This document shows positions 45,900 to 55,879 of a DNA stretch of 64,000 bases, piece by piece. Position numbers and translations under genes: made by a program. The stretch spans positions 186,001-250,000 of the forward strand of contig NZ_MTBP01000003.1 of the NCBI RefSeq assembly GCF_002911665.1, written 5' to 3'. The notes below the pieces were generated by a model that was not told where the DNA came from, did no database searches, and saw only the letters and a program-made list of their open reading frames with translations. The stretch is from Actinomadura rubteroloni. Lineage in GTDB: Bacteria; Actinomycetota; Actinomycetes; Streptosporangiales; Streptosporangiaceae. Position 1 is the stretch's first letter, and each line of letters begins with the position of its first letter.

Positions 45900-47375
45900 T
45901 CAGTGCGAAGTGGTGCGGATGCCGGTCAGCAGGCGGGCTATGTCGGTCAGGTCGGATGTGGCGGCGGCGACGGCGACATAGCCGTCGGGGCGGATGAGGA
46001 CGCACTCCTCTTTGGGGCCGATGACGTGCTGGTGGGTGGCGATGGGGTGGGCGCGGGCGAGCTCTTCGGCCCGCGCAGTGATCTCGGAGTTCTCGGTGGG
46101 TCCTTTACTGACCACCCGGAAGAGGCTGGTTCGTTCTTCAGGCCGTGCCCAGGTGGGTGATGGGCGGCCTACGACCGAGGCTGAGGACAGGCGGCCCAGG
46201 CGGTGGGGACGGACGGGCACCGGGGCGCCCAGAGGCGTGTTGGGATAGCTCGTCTTTTGTCCGGCGAGTTTCGCCACGTACCAGGCTTGGACGGCAGGCG
46301 AGCCCTGAATGCTCCGCAGTAGGACGTTCCGGGCAGAGTTCCATGGGGGACGGAGCAGCGCGACGCGGGCGACAATGCCTGTCATACGCAGGATCTGCTC
46401 GGCTGCGGAGCGGCGCTCGACGCTATAGGTGTCGAGGATGTCGGGATTGAGTTGTCCGTTGATGACGCCGACGAGTTTCCAGGCGAGGTTCCGGGCGTCT
46501 TGCATGCCGAGGTTCGCGCCCTGGCCGCCGACAGGGTAGTGGATGTGGGCCGCGTCCCCCAGGAGGAAGACCCGGCCGACCCTCATGTCCCGGACGAGGG
46601 CTTCTTCCGAGGTGAAGTGGGTGAGCAAGGTCAGGTCACTGATCTTCGCATCGTGGTTCCGGCGGCGAAGAAGGGCCTGCGCCGCCTCGGCGGTGGGGTC
46701 GGCGGTGTCGGTGACGTCGCCGGCGATCCGGTAGAGGTCACCGGGCAGCGGCGCGACGAGAAGTGCCCCCTTGTCGGTGAGAACGTATTCGATCTCGGTG
46801 CGGGCCGGGGCGGGGGCGAGATTCCCTTCGGCGAGCAGGAACCGGGACGTGGCCCGGGCGCGGACGGCGGCGACGTTGAGGACGGTGCGGACGGTGGAGT
46901 GGGCCCCGTCCGCTGCGATCAGCCATGGCGCGTCCAGCGTGCCGGTCTCTCCGTTGCCGCGAGTGACCTGCGCTCTGACCCCGCCGGGCGTCTGGGTGAC
47001 GTCGGTGACCCGGACCGGGCGTTCGACCGTCACGCCCATGGTGTTGAGGGCCTTTTCCAGCAGCCGGTCGGTGTGGTGCTGGGGCAGGATCAGTGGCGCG
47101 GTGTCGTCCGCGAATCGGAACCTGGCCAGTCGCCTCTTGTCGGTGCTGTAAGTGAACGATTCGGGCCGGATCCCGAGGTCGAGGGCTTCGTCCAGAAGTC
47201 CGTGGTCGCGGAGGATCGCCAGCTGCGGGGGCCACAGCAGGATGGACCGGGAGCCGGCCGCCGGCTGCGGGTGAGCGTCCACGATGCGCACGGTGGTGCC
47301 ATGCCGCAGCAGCTCGCAGGCGGCCGCCAGTCCGCAGGGGCCGGCGCCGATGACCAGGACCTGAGCGGGATCCAT
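45900..47375 (-). CDS. FAD-dependent monooxygenase (PHBH family)
   Basis: The 491-residue product has the dinucleotide motif VIGAGPCGLAAACELLRHG (residues 7-25), the DG motif LIAADGAHSTVR (near 153), and the GD motif VFLLGDAAHIHYPVGGQGANLG (about 270-290), so FAD and NAD(P)H binding look complete. A ~100-residue C-terminal domain of thioredoxin-like type follows. It belongs to the aromatic/polyketide hydroxylase group that uses O2. It lies three bases after the PKS stop and is surely co-transcribed. It presumably hydroxylates or epoxidises the PKS product. It is only moderately related to the hydroxylase at 24705. Confidence 0.92.
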   Translation of the reverse strand: MDPAQVLVIGAGPCGLAAACELLRHGTTVRIVDAHPQPAAGSRSILLWPPQLAILRDHGLLDEALDLGIRPESFTYSTDKRRLARFRFADDTAPLILPQHHTDRLLEKALNTMGVTVERPVRVTDVTQTPGGVRAQVTRGNGETGTLDAPWLIAADGAHSTVRTVLNVAAVRARATSRFLLAEGNLAPAPARTEIEYVLTDKGALLVAPLPGDLYRIAGDVTDTADPTAEAAQALLRRRNHDAKISDLTLLTHFTSEEALVRDMRVGRVFLLGDAAHIHYPVGGQGANLGMQDARNLAWKLVGVINGQLNPDILDTYSVERRSAAEQILRMTGIVARVALLRPPWNSARNVLLRSIQGSPAVQAWYVAKLAGQKTSYPNTPLGAPVPVRPHRLGRLSSASVVGRPSPTWARPEERTSLFRVVSKGPTENSEITARAEELARAHPIATHQHVIGPKEECVLIRPDGYVAVAAATSDLTDIARLLTGIRTTSH

Positions 47376-47378
47376 CGA

Positions 47379-50300
47379 TCAGTTCTCCTTCGAGACCGCG
47401 GGCAGGCGATCGGCCAGGAGCTCGGCGAGGGCGGCCGGCGTGGGGTGTGTCCACAGGGCCGTGGTGGGGAGCTCGACGTGCGTCTCGTAGGAGATGCGGT
47501 TGCGGAGCTGGATCGCCAGAAGCGAGTCCAGCCCCAGCGCCGCGAACGGGGTCCGGACGTCCACGGCCTCCTGGGAGCAGCGCAGGACGGCGGTCGCGTG
47601 GTGCACGATCCGTTCGTGGAGGATCTGGGCGCGGCGGGCGGGATCGGTGCAGGCGTTCCAGCTCGTGAGAAACTCGCCGGCTTCCTCGATGACGCCGCGA
47701 GCGCGGGGTAGCGCCGAATAGTAGGTGAGCTGAGCCGCGTCCGGATGCCGGTCGATGCGCAGTTCGAGATCGGCGGGCGAATGGACGATCCGGGCGCGGG
47801 AGGAGCGGGTGAGGATCTTGTCCAACGCGTCCATGCCCTCGGACGGGGTGATCATGGTGTAGCCGAGGGATTCGAGTTCGACTCCGCGGCCGTGTTCGGC
47901 CCACGGCCCCCACACGATGCTGGTGGCGGGAAGCTTCTGGGCACGCCGCCAGGAAGTGAACTCGTCCAGCCAGGAGTTGGCGGCGGCGTAGCAGGTCTGT
48001 CCGGGCTGGCCGATGACGGCGGCGACGGAGGTGAAGGAGATCCACCAGTTCAGGGGAGCGGTCTTCGTCGCCTGGTGAAGGTTCCACGCGGCCAGAGCCT
48101 TGGAGTCCCACACCCGCTGGATCTGGGCGGCGTCGACGTTGTCAAGGGTGGCGTCCTCGACGACGGCGGCGGCGTGGACGATGCCGCGCAGCGGGTGGCC
48201 TGTGGACTCGGCGGCCGTCACCAGGCTCTCGGCGGTTCGTGGGTCGGCGAGGTCGCCGAGGGCGACGACGACACCGACCCCGCGTGCGGTGAGTTCGTTG
48301 ATGACGCCTCTGGCGCGTTCGTTCGGTTCGGACCGGCCGCCGAGGACGACGGCAGCGGCCCCGCGATCGGCGAGCCAGGTGGCCACGTGCAGGCCGAGAC
48401 CTCCCAGTCCGCCGGTGACGAGGTAGGAGCCGTGGGGCTCGACGGGCCGCACGTCCTTCGGCTCGACCGACAGAACGGTGCCTCCTTCGGTGGGCCAGGT
48501 CAGCCCGAGCTTGCCGATGTGCTGGGCGGAGGCCATGGTGCGGAACACCTCGGACGCTTCGGAGACGGGGGCCAGGGTCATGGGCAGGGAAGGAAGCCGC
48601 CCGGAGGTGTACTCCTGGGTGATCTCCTGGGTGAGAGCGCCGATGAGGGCCGGGGCCTTCTGCATGAGCAATGCGATGTCGACGCTGCTGAAAGTGATGT
48701 TCCGCCGGAACGGCAGCAGTCCCAGGCGGGTGTTCTCGTAGATGTCGCGCTTGCCGATCTCTATGAACCTTCCCTGGCGGGCGAGCAGTTCGAGACCGGC
48801 GGCCTGCGCGGGGCCCGCGAGGGCGTTGAGGACGACGTCCAGGCCACGACCTCCGGTGATCTGCTGGACCTGCTCGGCGTAGTCGAGGCTGCGGGAGTCC
48901 ATGACATGCCGGATGCCGAGAGAGCGCAGGTACTCGCGCTTGGTCTCTGTGCCGGCGGTGGCCAGGATCTGGGCGCCGAGGCGGCGGGCGACGTTGACCG
49001 CGGCGAGTCCGACGCCGCCGGTCGCGGAGTGGATCAGCACCCGGTCGCCTTCGCCGAGGCGGCCGAGATGGCGCAGCCCGTACCAGGCGGTGAGGTAGGC
49101 GATCGGCAGGCCGGCCGCATGGCCGAGGTCCTCTTCCCCGGCGAGGGGGATCGCCCAGTCGGCGCGGACGGTGGCTTGCGAGCACATCAGGGCGTCCTCA
49201 TCGTCCGCCCAGCACACCGGCACCGCCACTAAGTCTCCTACGGAGGGGTGCCGAACGTCAGGGCCGACGGCGGTGACGGTGCCGGCGCCATCAAAGACCG
49301 CCGGCTGGGTGATGTCGGTGCCGGCGTGGAGCCGGTCCAAGGTGCCTATCGCCTTGAGGGCATTGACGAAGTTCAGGCTCGTGGAGTGCAAGCGAACTTG
49401 AATCTCTCCAGGGCCGGGCAGCCGAGGGGACAGCGCGGTCAGGGTCATGTCATCGAAGGTCTTGGCCTGCCCGCGCAGTAGCGTCGCACCTTGTGAGGAC
49501 CATTGAACGCCGCGCTGGATCCTGTCCTCGGGGCCGAGCGGGGCGTGCTTGAGGCGGGCGATGTAGCGGACGTGGGCACGGTAGGCGATGTCGTCGTCGG
49601 GCGCGGGGCACGTGAGGAGCTCCCGTGCGAGTTCTTGCGGGGTCGTCGCCCGGTCGATGTCGAGGTGGGCGGGACGCAGCGCGGACTGTTCCAGGGCCAG
49701 GACACGCAGTGCTCCGCGCAGGCCGGATCCGGCGAGATCAGGGATGTCGCCGGACAGAATCTGCTGGGCGTCGCGGGTGACGACCCATAGGCGCGGCACC
49801 GGCCGGTCGCCCTGGCCGGTACTGCCCGAGGGGGAGGCGCCCCCGGCGGTGGAGACCTGGGCGGTGATGCTCTGGGCGAGGCGAGTCAGGTGCAGCAGGT
49901 TGGTGCGTGCACAGACCGCGGCGCCATGGGCGTCGTCAAGGGACGGCAGATAGACCACGCCGCGTGGGGATTCGTGCAGGTCCGGGCTGGTGCCCGAGGT
50001 CACGGCGTGCAGGACCGCTTCGGCTCCGTGCGCTTCGAGGGCGACCTTCAGATCCCGTGCGTCGGCGGTGCGGTCGGCTTCGTGGCACAGGTTCCAGCGT
50101 CCTGTGGTGGTCACTTCGCCGGGAGCGTGAGTCGCTTCCCAGGCCACATCGAGGGTGCGGTGGTTGAAGAGTTCCTCGGCGGCCTGGAGAGGTGTGCTGA
50201 CGCACTCGACGGTGTCGGCTTCGGCGAGGACGGTACCGGCGGCATCGGTCAGGACGCAGCGTGCGGTGCACGAGCGGTCGCAGACGTCGAAGAGCTGCAC

Positions 50301-53300
50301 GTGACAGTGGGCTGCCACGGTGGTATCGCCCAGGACCCTGACCGTTCCGAGGCGGCGCGGGAGCATTCCGCCCGGCGGAACGGCGTGGGAGGCCAGCCAG
50401 GTGCTCCCCACGGCCTGGAGGCAGATGTCGAGAAGGACGGGGTGGAGATTGAGGGCACGGGTGCCGGCCCGGCCGGTCGGGGGCAGCTCGATATCCGCCA
50501 GGGCGGCGGGTGTGGGCTGGTCGTGGAGCAGGCGAAGGCGCTTGATGCCGGCGAACGCCGGTCCATGGGTGATGCCGCGGTCTTCCCTCATCCGACGGTA
50601 CAGCTCGGTCGGTTCGACGTCGGTCGCCGGCATGGCCAGGATCTTCGCGATGTCCACGGCTCGGGGCGGGGCGGAGGCGGTGGTGTGGTGCAGTTCGGCG
50701 CTCGCGTACGGCGTGTGGGTGCCGTCGGGGTCGAGCGCGGTCAGCTCCCAGGCGGCGACCGCGGGACCGACGGTGGTCGCGACCGCGCTGACCGCGCGTC
50801 CCTCGCCGAGGGGCAACATGCGCTTGAGGTCGAGATCGCGGACCTCGACCTGGTGGGAATCGGTGGCGAACACGTCTGTGGCGCAGGCGATGGCCATCTC
50901 GGTGTAGGCGGCGCCCGGGAGAACGGGGACGCCGTTGACACGATGCTCGTCCAGCCACGGCAGGGTGGTGCTGGTGAGGGTCTTCTGCCAGAGGTGACGG
51001 CCGGCGCTGTCGGGGTCGGTCAGATGCGCGCCGGTCAGGGGATGGCCCCCGCCGGCGGCGAGGGGCGCGGGTCCGCGCAGCGGTGAGGGGGCGATGGTCA
51101 GCCGGGTGCGTTCCCAGCTCGTCCCGGGCACGTCGGCGAGTTCGCCCGACCCGTAGGGGGCGCGCCAGTCGACTTGGTGACCGGCGCAGTGAAGGGACGC
51201 CACTTGGGTGAGGAAGTCGACGCGTTCGTCCGTGTCGCTGTGCAGTGAGGCGAAGACGTCGGCGGGGCCCTCGCCGAGGGCGTCAACGGTGGCATGCACG
51301 GCGTGGGCGAGGACTGGATGCGGGCTGATCTCCACGAAGCGGCGATGGCCGTCCTCGGCGGCGGCTTGGATCGCGGCGGCGAGGAGAACGGGCCGGCGCT
51401 GATTGGCGGCCCAGTAGTCCGCATCGAGCAGCACGTCGCGGCGGGCGTCGTCGAAGACGGTCGTGTAGAAGCGGGTGGTCGGTGGCTGAGGGGCCAGGCC
51501 GGAAAGGGTGGCGCGCAGGTCGTCCAGGATGGGGTCCATGTGAGCGGTGTGGGAGGCGATGTCGACGTTGATGAGCGTCGCCGCGATGCCGTCCTTCTGG
51601 CATGAGCGGACCATCCGTTCGACGGCGGCCGCCGGCCCTCCGACCACGGTCGCTCGTGGTGAGGTGACGACGGCGACGCTCACGCCGGAGGCATCGCTCT
51701 GCTCGATCCTCTTTTCGACGTCGGCGCGGGACAGCGCGATGGAGGCCATGCGGCCCATCCCGGCCGCGCGCATGTTCAGTCGGGAGCGACGGCAGATGAC
51801 CTGAATGCCCTCCTCCAGGGTCAGGGCGCCGGAGCTCACCGCCGCGGCCGCCTCCCCCATGGAGTGGCCGATCACCGCGTCCGGCCGTACGCCGTAGTCG
51901 GCCCACATGGCGCACAGCGCGACCTGGACGGCGAAGATGGTGGGCTGCACCCGGTCCATGCCGTGGACCAGATCGGTGCCGGCCAGAGTCTGACGGAGGG
52001 AGAACCCGGACTCGGCGGCGATGATCGGCTCAAGCTGGTCGATGACGCGGGTGAACCTCTGGTCGCGGTCCAGCAAATTCCGGCACATCCCGGCCCACTG
52101 GGAGCCATGTCCGGAGAACAGGAAGACGGTGTCGGTACTGGGCTTGACGGTGCCGATCGTCGTCCCGGTGCCGGCGCCGCCGGCGGATCCACCTGCGGCC
52201 TCGGTGAGCCGGTCGATGAGTTCCTGCCGGGTGGAGGCGACGACGGCGAGGCGTTCACGCAGGTGGGTACGTCGCAGAGCGAGGGTGTGAGCGACATCCG
52301 ACAAGGGGGTGTCGGCTCCGTCGCCGGTAAGCCAGTGCGCGAGACGGCGGGCGGCGATGTTGACGGCCGGGCGGTTGGCGCCCGAGAGCAGGATCACGAA
52401 CGGCTCAGTGGCACTGGTCGTCTCCCGCGGCTTCCTGGAACCGCATGATCCGGGAGTGCCGCGGTGGCGGCCCAGGCCGGTCGGGGGCTGTTCGATGACC
52501 ACGTGGACGTTGGAACCGGTGACGCTGAAGGAGGATACGACGGCGAGGCGCGACTTCTTCGTCTCCGGCCAGGGAGTGACCTCGGTGGGGACGAAGAGCC
52601 GGGTGCCTTCGGGGCGCATCTTGGGGTTCCACTCGTGGAAGTGCAGATTCGGCGGTATTTGCCCCCGGCTGACAGCGAGCAGCGCCTTGAGGAGCCCTGC
52701 GAGCCCGGCCACCGGTTCGGTGTGCCCGATGTTCGTCTTGATCGATCCGAGGGCGCAGGCGCCGTCGCCGGCGCCGTAGACCTCGGCGACGGCGCGGAAT
52801 TCCAGTGGGTCACCGACTTCGGTTCCGGTGCCGTGGGCTTCCACCAGGCCGATGTCGCCGGGGGCGACGTCTGCGGCGCGCAGAGCGCGACGGTACACAT
52901 CGATCTGCGCGGTAGCGGAAGGAGCGGTCAGGCGGGACGATCGGCGGCCGTTCTGGTTGGCCGCGGAGCCACGGATCACGCCGAGGATGCGGTCATTGTC
53001 GCGTACCGCGTCCGAAAGGCGCTTGAGGACGAGGACGATGCAACCTTCACCGCGTACGTATCCGTCGGCGGCGCTGTCGAAGGCGCTGCAGCGGCCGGTG
53101 GGCGAGTAGAACGACCAGCGGGCGGGGGGCACGGACTCCTCGGGGCCGAGGATGAGAGAGGAGGCACCGGCGAAAGCGATGTCGGCCTCACCGTCCCGCA
53201 GACCCTGGCATGCGGCGTGCATGGCGGCGAGTCCAGAGGCGCAACCGGCTTCCACGGTCATCTGGGGACCTTGCAGATCGAGAAGGAACGCGATGCGACC

Positions 53301-53771
53301 GGCGGCCATGGAGTGGATGCTGGCGTTCATCGCGTAGGCGTCGAGTTCCTCAAGCGGACGCTGGGCACGCAGGAGGTATTCCTTGTTGTAGACGCCGAAG
53401 TAGATCCCGACCTGCTTGCCCGACAGGGACCGGGGCGGAATTCCCGCGTGTTCGGCGGCATTCCAGAACGTCTCGGCCAGAAGCCGGTGGTGGGGGTCCA
53501 CCCAGGCGGCTTCATGGGCGTTGATGCCGAAGAACGCCGGGTCGTAGGCGTACACGTCCTCGTCGAGAACCGCTCCCCGCCTCATGCGGCCGGCGACATC
53601 GGCGGGAAGCCCGGAGAGTTCCTCTTGTGTCCACCGATCGTCGGGGATGTCGCGGACGGTGTCGCGCTTGTCGGCGAGGAGCCTCCAGAGAGAGGACGGG
53701 GAATCGACGCCTCCCGGAAGCCGGCATCCGGCTCCGATCACCGCCACCTGCCGTTCACTGTGCTGCTTCAC
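47379..53771 (-). CDS. One-module reducing type I polyketide synthase (KS-AT-DH-ER-KR-ACP), MAS-like
   Basis: The 2,130-residue product starts at a GTG with GAGGAG upstream. KS spans 1-430 with Cys177 in VEAGCASGLA (an unusual form of DTACSSSL), EAHGTGT and NIGHTEP. AT spans ~550-870, with GHSMGE and the specificity motif IASH, closer to methylmalonyl-type YASH than HAFH. DH spans ~905-1190 with HRVNGVPVLP and the Asp in HPVLLDICLQ. A structural region follows; ER spans ~1440-1740 with SATGGVGLAA; KR spans ~1775-1960 with GGLGGLG and the Ser/Tyr pair in ISFTS and QTCYAAANS. ACP is ~2035-2110 with LGLDSLL. No methyltransferase, loading domain or thioesterase is present. The length and order match mycocerosic acid synthase, suggesting iterative elongation of a fatty acyl starter to a reduced, perhaps methyl-branched chain. 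Confidence 0.95.
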   Translation of the reverse strand: MKQHSERQVAVIGAGCRLPGGVDSPSSLWRLLADKRDTVRDIPDDRWTQEELSGLPADVAGRMRRGAVLDEDVYAYDPAFFGINAHEAAWVDPHHRLLAETFWNAAEHAGIPPRSLSGKQVGIYFGVYNKEYLLRAQRPLEELDAYAMNASIHSMAAGRIAFLLDLQGPQMTVEAGCASGLAAMHAACQGLRDGEADIAFAGASSLILGPEESVPPARWSFYSPTGRCSAFDSAADGYVRGEGCIVLVLKRLSDAVRDNDRILGVIRGSAANQNGRRSSRLTAPSATAQIDVYRRALRAADVAPGDIGLVEAHGTGTEVGDPLEFRAVAEVYGAGDGACALGSIKTNIGHTEPVAGLAGLLKALLAVSRGQIPPNLHFHEWNPKMRPEGTRLFVPTEVTPWPETKKSRLAVVSSFSVTGSNVHVVIEQPPTGLGRHRGTPGSCGSRKPRETTSATEPFVILLSGANRPAVNIAARRLAHWLTGDGADTPLSDVAHTLALRRTHLRERLAVVASTRQELIDRLTEAAGGSAGGAGTGTTIGTVKPSTDTVFLFSGHGSQWAGMCRNLLDRDQRFTRVIDQLEPIIAAESGFSLRQTLAGTDLVHGMDRVQPTIFAVQVALCAMWADYGVRPDAVIGHSMGEAAAAVSSGALTLEEGIQVICRRSRLNMRAAGMGRMASIALSRADVEKRIEQSDASGVSVAVVTSPRATVVGGPAAAVERMVRSCQKDGIAATLINVDIASHTAHMDPILDDLRATLSGLAPQPPTTRFYTTVFDDARRDVLLDADYWAANQRRPVLLAAAIQAAAEDGHRRFVEISPHPVLAHAVHATVDALGEGPADVFASLHSDTDERVDFLTQVASLHCAGHQVDWRAPYGSGELADVPGTSWERTRLTIAPSPLRGPAPLAAGGGHPLTGAHLTDPDSAGRHLWQKTLTSTTLPWLDEHRVNGVPVLPGAAYTEMAIACATDVFATDSHQVEVRDLDLKRMLPLGEGRAVSAVATTVGPAVAAWELTALDPDGTHTPYASAELHHTTASAPPRAVDIAKILAMPATDVEPTELYRRMREDRGITHGPAFAGIKRLRLLHDQPTPAALADIELPPTGRAGTRALNLHPVLLDICLQAVGSTWLASHAVPPGGMLPRRLGTVRVLGDTTVAAHCHVQLFDVCDRSCTARCVLTDAAGTVLAEADTVECVSTPLQAAEELFNHRTLDVAWEATHAPGEVTTTGRWNLCHEADRTADARDLKVALEAHGAEAVLHAVTSGTSPDLHESPRGVVYLPSLDDAHGAAVCARTNLLHLTRLAQSITAQVSTAGGASPSGSTGQGDRPVPRLWVVTRDAQQILSGDIPDLAGSGLRGALRVLALEQSALRPAHLDIDRATTPQELARELLTCPAPDDDIAYRAHVRYIARLKHAPLGPEDRIQRGVQWSSQGATLLRGQAKTFDDMTLTALSPRLPGPGEIQVRLHSTSLNFVNALKAIGTLDRLHAGTDITQPAVFDGAGTVTAVGPDVRHPSVGDLVAVPVCWADDEDALMCSQATVRADWAIPLAGEEDLGHAAGLPIAYLTAWYGLRHLGRLGEGDRVLIHSATGGVGLAAVNVARRLGAQILATAGTETKREYLRSLGIRHVMDSRSLDYAEQVQQITGGRGLDVVLNALAGPAQAAGLELLARQGRFIEIGKRDIYENTRLGLLPFRRNITFSSVDIALLMQKAPALIGALTQEITQEYTSGRLPSLPMTLAPVSEASEVFRTMASAQHIGKLGLTWPTEGGTVLSVEPKDVRPVEPHGSYLVTGGLGGLGLHVATWLADRGAAAVVLGGRSEPNERARGVINELTARGVGVVVALGDLADPRTAESLVTAAESTGHPLRGIVHAAAVVEDATLDNVDAAQIQRVWDSKALAAWNLHQATKTAPLNWWISFTSVAAVIGQPGQTCYAAANSWLDEFTSWRRAQKLPATSIVWGPWAEHGRGVELESLGYTMITPSEGMDALDKILTRSSRARIVHSPADLELRIDRHPDAAQLTYYSALPRARGVIEEAGEFLTSWNACTDPARRAQILHERIVHHATAVLRCSQEAVDVRTPFAALGLDSLLAIQLRNRISYETHVELPTTALWTHPTPAALAELLADRLPAVSKEN

Positions 53772-53912
53772 CTTGATACTCCTCGAACCGGTTTACTCGG
53801 CAATGCTGGTGCTGTGCGTCCACGTGTAGATCGACGCCGGTTCGCCCTCGACAAATCTGGTGCTTCCGGTGGAAACGAAGTGCTCATTGCATCCGCAGCG
53901 GGTGACGCCGGC

Positions 53913-55277
53913 TCACTGGCCGTCCGGGGAAACACAGACCGCCTCGTGCAGGCGCGCCAGGGCCTTCTGCCACAGGTCGTCCAGGAGATCGAGGCCGGGT
54001 ACGGCGGTGTCGGCCAGGACGGAGCAGATGATCTCTCCCTGGTGTTGCAGTAGCGCGATCATCATGGGTTGGCGGGGTGTCAGCGGTGGGATGGCGAACG
54101 TCCTGTGCACCGGGGTGCCGTTGATCAGCATCTGGCGCAGCCGCACCGTGGTCACTGGCATCGCCACATAACGGGGGTCGCCAAAGCGCAGGTACATCGC
54201 CCGGGTGAGGGCGAGGGGGGTGCGGGGCGCCAGCACCCGGTACAGAGCGCGGTGGCGCAGCAGCCGCTGGGGGCGGGTCTGGGCGACGACATACTGGAGC
54301 ATCTGGCGAGGGGAAGTCAGGTGGCAGGGCAGGTCCACGCTCAGCACCACCAACTGGTTGCCCAGGCAGCCACCGCCGCCTTCAGCGCGCAGGTCCACCG
54401 GCATGGCCACGCGCAGACCCTTGCGGCCGCGGCGATCCGGCGGCCCGACCCAGTCGGCCGGTGTCCACTCACGAAGCGTCGCCGCCAAGATCGCCAGGCA
54501 CACCTGGTTGCGACTGACGCCGGCGGTACGGGCGATGGAACGCAGCGCCGCCTGGTCCATGTCGAACGACAGCAACCGGCGTCGGCCGGTCAAGGAGTGC
54601 CCGGCCGGCGTCCAGTGGGCGGTGGGCCGCACTGGTAAGGCCAGGTCGGAGGGCGCAGGCCACTGCCATGGCCGCACTGCGGCCCGGGTCTCCGTACGGT
54701 CGGGCGGCGGCAGAACCCGGGACCCGAACAAGGCTTCCAAGGTCGCGGCGATGGCCATGCCGTCCTGAAAGGCATGATGCGCGCAGTAGCACACCGCGTA
54801 CTGACCGGTCGCCTCGCTCTCGCCGCGCCCGCCGCCGTTCTCGTCGTCGGACGTGCTTCCAGCGTCGGCGAGGGTGAAGCTGTGCAGCAGTACCAAGCGC
54901 CACAGAGGGCGATCGGGTGGCAACGGCTCGTCGATCACCGCCAGCGCCTCGGCCAGCAGATCGGCGTCCGAACTCAGCCGACGCTGGGAAACGTGATCCT
55001 CTGGGCGAAAGCCGGCATCGGGCTCCCACCGCCGTTGGTCGGCGCTGAGGCGATAGCCGAGCACCGGCGCTCGGTGCACCCGCGCGGCGACCGAGCGTCG
55101 CAGCTCACCCAGGCTCGGCGGGGTGCCCTTGACCAGCATCACGCCGCCGATGTGCAGGTAAGACCGCTGCGCAGCCCGCTCCGCCAGCTCCAGGACGACC
55201 CGGTCCACCGCCCCGGTGGGGATCACCGGGTTGATGCGGCCTGGCAGTGTGCGGTCCGGTGATGGAGGGTTGACCAT
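53913..55277 (-). CDS. WS/DGAT-family acyltransferase
   Basis: The 454-residue product starts at the ATG at 55277 with GGAGGT five bases upstream. The catalytic motif HHAFQDG (HHxxxDG, near residue 150) and later segments LRVAMPVDLR and LGNQLVVLSVDLP are typical of wax-ester synthase/diacylglycerol acyltransferases. These transfer an acyl group from CoA (or a carrier protein) to an alcohol. It is the first gene of the PKS operon, about 140 bases before the PKS start. Mycobacterial MAS works with the related acyltransferase PapA5, so release of the polyketide as an ester is the natural inference. The PKS lacks its own thioesterase. Confidence 0.92.
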   Translation of the reverse strand: MVNPPSPDRTLPGRINPVIPTGAVDRVVLELAERAAQRSYLHIGGVMLVKGTPPSLGELRRSVAARVHRAPVLGYRLSADQRRWEPDAGFRPEDHVSQRRLSSDADLLAEALAVIDEPLPPDRPLWRLVLLHSFTLADAGSTSDDENGGGRGESEATGQYAVCYCAHHAFQDGMAIAATLEALFGSRVLPPPDRTETRAAVRPWQWPAPSDLALPVRPTAHWTPAGHSLTGRRRLLSFDMDQAALRSIARTAGVSRNQVCLAILAATLREWTPADWVGPPDRRGRKGLRVAMPVDLRAEGGGGCLGNQLVVLSVDLPCHLTSPRQMLQYVVAQTRPQRLLRHRALYRVLAPRTPLALTRAMYLRFGDPRYVAMPVTTVRLRQMLINGTPVHRTFAIPPLTPRQPMMIALLQHQGEIICSVLADTAVPGLDLLDDLWQKALARLHEAVCVSPDGQ

Positions 55278-55435
55278 GGCATACCTCCGGTACTGGTCGC
55301 TGGGATGCGTGCCGAGTGCCGTGCGGAAGCGCAGACACCTGCTTTGGACCACCTGCCGCTAGGCCGCCGGAAGGTGATCGGCGGGCGAGGACGGGCGGAT
55401 TGCCGAGGAGAAGAGCGGTCGGGCGGATGCGGAGG

Positions 55436-55879
55436 TCACGTCGAGGTCTTATCGGTCGAGGACTCCTGGGCCGCCGAGGAGCCTTCCGCCGGACCGGGCT
55501 GCGAGCCGGGCCGCCCAGTGAGCCGGCCGAGCTCGACGGCCAGCGCCTCGGTTTCTTCCTGAAGCTTTCTCAACCGGGCGATGGTCTCTTCCGGCTCGCC
55601 CGGCTGGACCCGGTCCTCGTGATACCGGTCCCGTCCGTACCCGCCCCGGTCATGCTCCTGGCGCTGCCGTGCGCCAGGACGGCGCGACCAGCCGTACCGC
55701 CCTTCCACGGCCCGGTCGACGACATCCCAGAGGTCATCGGAGATATCACGTGCGGTGTCGATCACTTCATCGAGATACTGCCGTGTGTCATCCATGACGT
55801 TCTGAAGGTATGCGGTAACGCTGCTCTGTCCGGCAGAGCGATCCGAGTTACGGGCATAGTCATCGCGATGGGATCTCAT
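55436..55879 (-). CDS. Small charged amphipathic coiled-coil protein (A)
   Basis: I start this at the ATG at 55879 (147 residues); the longer frame adds unconserved residues. A basic N-terminus is followed by an amphipathic helix (YLQNVMDDTRQYLDEVIDTA then DDLWDVVDRAVEGRYG), a charged Arg/Gly-rich segment, and a C-terminal coiled coil (EETIARLRKLQEETEALAVE). No membrane span or known domain. The same plan is seen in the protein at 60066, on the other side of the ABC1 kinase and regulator. The layout recalls phasins or gas-vesicle/lipid-body coat proteins, but no family is recognised. It is co-directional with the downstream acyltransferase–PKS operon. Confidence 0.65.
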   Translation of the reverse strand: MRSHRDDYARNSDRSAGQSSVTAYLQNVMDDTRQYLDEVIDTARDISDDLWDVVDRAVEGRYGWSRRPGARQRQEHDRGGYGRDRYHEDRVQPGEPEETIARLRKLQEETEALAVELGRLTGRPGSQPGPAEGSSAAQESSTDKTST

